Part shown: positions 4,933 to 7,563 of the stretch, in pieces
Layout of the letters: each line of letters opens with the position of its first letter
Numbering within the stretch: the stretch's first letter is position 1
Origin: Thermoplasmata archaeon
GTDB taxonomy: Archaea > Thermoplasmatota > Thermoplasmata > Thermoplasmatales > Thermoplasmataceae
Length of the DNA: 7,563 bases
NCBI GenBank assembly: GCA_021799315.1
Contig: JAJZAR010000071.1
Span: forward strand, 1-7,563
Direction of reading: 5' to 3'
Translations under genes and position numbers: made by a program
Notes under the pieces: model-generated
What the model saw: the letters and a program-made list of their open reading frames with translations, nothing else
Databases searched by the model: none
What the model was told of the DNA's origin: nothing

Positions 4933-5709
4933 TCACAGGCTGTGCGTAAGGTTATCCATTCTACCCCCATCTATAACCAGAATCTGCCCGTTCATATATT
5001 TGGAATCGTCTGTTGCCAGAAAGAGAGCAGCGGAGGCTATATCGTTTACTTCTCCTGTCATTGACAATGAAGTCCGGGATCGGAAAAGTCCTTCTAGATT
5101 GGTCTTTTCGACCGCAGTTTTACCAGCAATAGTCATATCAGTTTTTATCCAACCGGGTGCGATACCATTTACTCTTACATGGGATTCACGCAAATCGAAT
5201 GCCAGGCGCTTTGTGAGCATAGCTATTGCGGCCTTTGTCATCGCATAATAGGTTGTATTATCCGCTGCAGTTCCAACGCCTGCGTTTGATGCAATATTTA
5301 TTATAACCGGATCTGAGCTTTTTTTGATCAGATCCATTGCAGCAAGCGTTGAATACATAGAACCGAAAATGTTGATGTCAAACACTTTCCTCACTCTTTT
5401 GTCGTCATATTGTTCCAGTGGCATAACATCCATAACACCGGCGTTGTTCACAAGGATATCAAGTGTATCAATTTTCTCTTCCAACTGATTGAACATGCTG
5501 CTTACCTGATCCCTATTTGACACATCAGCCTTGATAAACTCACAACCATGCATGTCTGATTGCATCTCGCCTATAGCTTTTGTAGATGAATTGTAATTGA
5601 CCATAACATGCGCACCTTCCTGATAAAACCTTTCTGCTATTGCCCGGCCTATTCCCCTGGAACCACCAGTAATCAGGACATTTCTACCTTTTAATTTTCC
5701 CTCTGTCAT
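4933..5709 (-). CDS. Short-chain dehydrogenase/reductase (classical SDR, FabG-like)
   Basis: A 258-residue cytosolic NAD(P)-dependent oxidoreductase. The Rossmann cofactor motif TGGSRGIG lies at 14-21, the D62 motif ADVS at 61-64, NNAG at 88-91, catalytic Asn113 in DIN, Ser141 in NIASNAG, and Tyr155/Lys159 in YYAMTK; PGWIKTD (185-191) and the C-terminal GGQ/DGG region are also normal. Arg18 in the glycine loop and the lack of an acidic residue after the second strand (VMVNYNSS) suggest NADP(H). It has the length of classical SDRs and looks intact. FabG-type sequences in archaea lacking bacterial fatty-acid synthesis usually act on sugars, alcohols or small ketones, so the substrate is not predictable here. 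It is a single gene, convergent with the toxin gene; no clear promoter was seen, only a weak palindrome at 5731-5743. Confidence 0.9.
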   Translation of the reverse strand: MTEGKLKGRNVLITGGSRGIGRAIAERFYQEGAHVMVNYNSSTKAIGEMQSDMHGCEFIKADVSNRDQVSSMFNQLEEKIDTLDILVNNAGVMDVMPLEQYDDKRVRKVFDINIFGSMYSTLAAMDLIKKSSDPVIINIASNAGVGTAADNTTYYAMTKAAIAMLTKRLAFDLRESHVRVNGIAPGWIKTDMTIAGKTAVEKTNLEGLFRSRTSLSMTGEVNDIASAALFLATDDSKYMNGQILVIDGGRMDNLTHSL

Positions 5710-5891
5710 AACTTCATTCGGCTTTGCCTTTTTCTTAGAGAAATATCCATTTTAGTATGCACAAAAGTTTTAGTTTTCAGATGTGGACTTTACCTTAGAC
5801 CGTGGGTTAAAAGATATGAGAGTTATAATCAATTACAGGAAAGACAACCACGAACCAAAAAGAAAAATATGATTGAATGTGATGTTAAGAG

Positions 5892-5919
5892 CCTTAACTC
5901 GTTATAAATGTAGGCACAT
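5892..5919 (+). repeat. Left terminal inverted repeat of the IS
   Basis: The outer part begins CCTTAA and the inner core is ATGTAGGCACAT (5908-5919). It overlaps the last codons and the stop (5894-5896) of the transposase gene, encoding HVPTFITS. A small palindrome, GTTAAG-AGC-CTTAAC (5884-5898), straddles the end. Confidence 0.75.
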
Positions 5920-7444
5920 GATCCAATGTTATGGATAACTTTTCCAGGATATCGTTCTCCCTCTTTGTGATCTCTGTCATTATTTCCTTCCCGTTCTGGA
6001 GTTTTACCTTCCTCACCTTATGAAGCTCCAGGAACAGTTTCTCCATGGAATATCTTTCTGCAAGATCTGTTTTCTTCATCTCCCCCAGTATCTGCGATCG
6101 CATTGCAAGCGCTATCATGTTCACGAACAGGTGCCCCTTCAGTGTTGCAGTACTGTGGACTCTCAACGGTTCAGATCCCAGGAAACTCTTGGAAAAGAGG
6201 AACAGCTTCTCCACTGAATCCCTCTTCCTGTACTGCATCAACAGATCAGAAGGATCATGTTCTCCGGTGGACGTGATGATCGTGATTCCACACCTGTTGA
6301 CTCTCTGTGATACGGCGTTCTCCCTCATCTTTACCGTAAATGAACCGGATTCCCTGGAATGCTTCCATGACACGAAGCGCATGTACTGCCCCATGATCTC
6401 TTCCGCAACGTATTTCGGCCTCTCATATTCCCTCACCTTCCTTTTCTTCAGGCTTTCAGTCCTTTCATGGAGTGAAAGGTAGAACCCTGATCTTTCCCTC
6501 ATATCTCTTTCCGGATCATAGTATACCCATGCGTTGATCTCATGCTCTCCCACCCTCAACTTATGCTTCTCTGCAAAGATTATGCTCCCGGATATGTGGA
6601 TCATGTTGCTTCCCCTCTCCACAGTCCTCCGGGAAAGCAGTGCGATCCTCTTCACCTCATTCAGGGAATATGTTGCGGGCATTATGAAGTCCATATTCCC
6701 GGAGATGAGGTAATCGATGTTTGATGAGGAAAACATGCCGCGATCCATGATGAATGTCACATCCCTTATTCCGGCGGATTTCAGCACTTCAACGGTGTTC
6801 TTCACTGTTGTAATATCAACGACGCTCCCCGGATATATGTCATAGAATATGGGCATTTCCGACTTCCTGTCCTCCACCAGGGAGACGTTGACCTGTGGCA
6901 GATCCGGATCCGATCTTGAATATCCGTACTCAAGGAGATCGATGTTCTCTGAATGTGAAGAAAAGGATGTGAGATCATAATAGAGAGCATCAGAACCTCC
7001 TGTGACCTTCAGTATCTCCCTCAGGTATCCGTGATTCGGGTTCATTTTTCCAATGGCACCCATCACCCTGGAGATGTTTGATGATCTCATGTCTGCTGGG
7101 CAGATCTCCTTCAGATAGGAATCCTCATACCATGATTCTACGTTGTTCATGGCCTCAGGCCTTATGACCCTGTTCATTGCCAGTATCAATACAGTGGTGG
7201 CATGTTCACCCACTATATTCCTCAGAATTCCGTGAAGATTGAGTTTCTCTGCAACCTTCATGACCGGCAGGAGATCACCATAGGAGTAAGTCATTACTGT
7301 TTTTTCAACAACCTTTCCATCCAGGACCGGCCCCATGTATTTTGATTTCTGCCTGATCTGCTTCGACGCTTTGTCATAATACGGAGTTATCTCGTATTCG
7401 TACTCCTTCCCATGGATTTTTTTGATCCTTGTGAAACTCTTCAT
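5894..7444 (-). CDS. IS4-superfamily DDE transposase
   Basis: A 516-residue cut-and-paste transposase acting on the ends of the surrounding IS. The RNase H-like catalytic triad is visible: D157 in YYDLTSFSS, D234 in FIMDRGMFS, and E412 in the perfect IS4 signature Y405-x2-R408-x3-E412-x6-K419 (YRKRDSVEKLF...K). A beta-rich insertion of about 170 residues lies between the second Asp and the Glu, as in IS4-type enzymes. The N-terminal 100 residues would hold the DNA-end-binding part. The gene is uninterrupted and of normal length for IS1634-like transposases, so it is probably functional. The ATG at 7444 is supported by CTTATAAT (7468-7475, minus strand) about 27 bases upstream. An extra copy of the terminal-repeat core sits between the two. 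Confidence 0.92.
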   Translation of the reverse strand: MKSFTRIKKIHGKEYEYEITPYYDKASKQIRQKSKYMGPVLDGKVVEKTVMTYSYGDLLPVMKVAEKLNLHGILRNIVGEHATTVLILAMNRVIRPEAMNNVESWYEDSYLKEICPADMRSSNISRVMGAIGKMNPNHGYLREILKVTGGSDALYYDLTSFSSHSENIDLLEYGYSRSDPDLPQVNVSLVEDRKSEMPIFYDIYPGSVVDITTVKNTVEVLKSAGIRDVTFIMDRGMFSSSNIDYLISGNMDFIMPATYSLNEVKRIALLSRRTVERGSNMIHISGSIIFAEKHKLRVGEHEINAWVYYDPERDMRERSGFYLSLHERTESLKKRKVREYERPKYVAEEIMGQYMRFVSWKHSRESGSFTVKMRENAVSQRVNRCGITIITSTGEHDPSDLLMQYRKRDSVEKLFLFSKSFLGSEPLRVHSTATLKGHLFVNMIALAMRSQILGEMKKTDLAERYSMEKLFLELHKVRKVKLQNGKEIMTEITKRENDILEKLSITLDHVPTFITS

Positions 7445-7453
7445 GTAGTTACG

Positions 7454-7475
7454 GTAGGCACATATTCATTATAAG
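7454..7475 (-). promoter_or_regulatory. Transposase promoter with an internal terminal-repeat copy
   Basis: On the minus strand CTTATAAT (7468-7475) is the TATA-like box and ATATGTGCCTAC (7454-7465) follows it, ending ten bases before the start codon. The same 12 bases occur inverted at 7528-7539 in the right terminal repeat, and ten of them (GTAGGCACAT) at 5910-5919 in the left one. Transposase bound here would cover the transcription start, so self-repression is a reasonable inference. Confidence 0.6.
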
Positions 7476-7529
7476 GATTGTGGCACCAAAACCTTGTATG
7501 AGCCATTGGTGGACAAGATAAATAAAAAT

Positions 7530-7557
7530 ATGTGCCTACATATTTGGGGAATTAAGG
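7530..7557 (-). repeat. Right terminal inverted repeat of the IS
   Basis: The inner core ATGTGCCTACAT (7530-7541) is the exact reverse complement of the left-end core. The outer part ends TTAAGG (7552-7557), matching the left CCTTAA. Between this repeat and the promoter copy lies a further inverted repeat, CACCAA (7484-7489) and TTGGTG (7506-7511), which might form a hairpin. Confidence 0.75.
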
Positions 7558-7563
7558 ATCTAC

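Larger units (their letters stand above)
5892..7557. mobile_element. Complete IS4-superfamily (IS1634-like) insertion sequence
   Basis: A 1666-bp element with one transposase gene on the minus strand and imperfect terminal inverted repeats of 28 bp, 22 of them matching (5892-5919 and 7530-7557, inner 12 bases identical). The size, single long transposase ORF and DDE/YREK signature fit the IS1634 group. I cannot identify a target duplication: bases flanking the proposed ends (AAGAG side and ATCTAC side) do not match, and only six bases of right flank are in the window, so the exact ends may be a few bases further out. Confidence 0.8.

Noticed and set aside
6045..6482. 145-codon plus-strand frame inside the transposase
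   Set aside because: Antisense shadow of the DDE transposase gene.
7454..7557. Internal repeat as the true right end of the IS
   Set aside because: Its core points the same way as the left end rather than inverted to it, and using it would leave out the promoter.

Overview
The window looks like an accessory, recombination-prone stretch of an AT-rich archaeal genome, most likely a Thermoplasmata (Thermoplasmatales-like) organism. The reasons are heavy ATA (Ile) and AGA/AGG (Arg) codon use, and TATA-like boxes about 24-28 bases upstream of several start codons with no room for a leader or Shine-Dalgarno site, as in leaderless archaeal transcripts. The gene content also fits: an archaeal-type IS4-superfamily transposase, an AbiE-type toxin-antitoxin pair, a ribbon-helix-helix regulator and a broken amidase. 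This assignment is an inference; there is no rRNA or marker gene.

Layout. Bases 1-985 are mostly gene debris: an open frame running off the left edge (minus strand), two oppositely oriented fragments that both resemble the C-terminal end of archaeal Cas1 (tentative), a possible TnpB-like scrap and a hairpin. Bases 1013-1300 hold the most unusual feature, a dense array of 19 copies of a TGTCGCA-type heptamer in both orientations, often at exact 10-bp steps, with an AT-rich gap. It resembles the iterons of a replication origin or a multi-site operator. A small unrecognised gene (1383-1622) follows, then about 590 bases with one possible 56-codon ORF.

Bases 2152-2578 are a self-contained regulator module: four copies of a TACCATGGTA-like decamer in two pairs, the second pair packed between a TATA-like box and the start codon of a ribbon-helix-helix protein. 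That protein's 3' end abuts a truncated, frameshifted amidase pseudogene (2574-3226, minus), which marks a recombination breakpoint.

Bases 3377-4836 encode an AbiEi/AbiEii pair (type IV toxin-antitoxin) with 8-nt overlapping genes and an inverted-repeat operator candidate near the promoter. Converging on it is an intact short-chain dehydrogenase/reductase (4933-5709, minus). The right end (5892-7557) is a complete IS4-superfamily (IS1634-like) insertion sequence with a 516-aa DDE transposase. Its terminal-repeat core recurs between the transposase TATA box and start codon, suggesting that the transposase represses its own promoter.

Taken together, the iteron array, RHH regulator, toxin-antitoxin pair, IS and pseudogenes look like an integrated or decaying mobile or plasmid-derived segment. 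No single integrase or att-site pair was seen to fix its boundaries.
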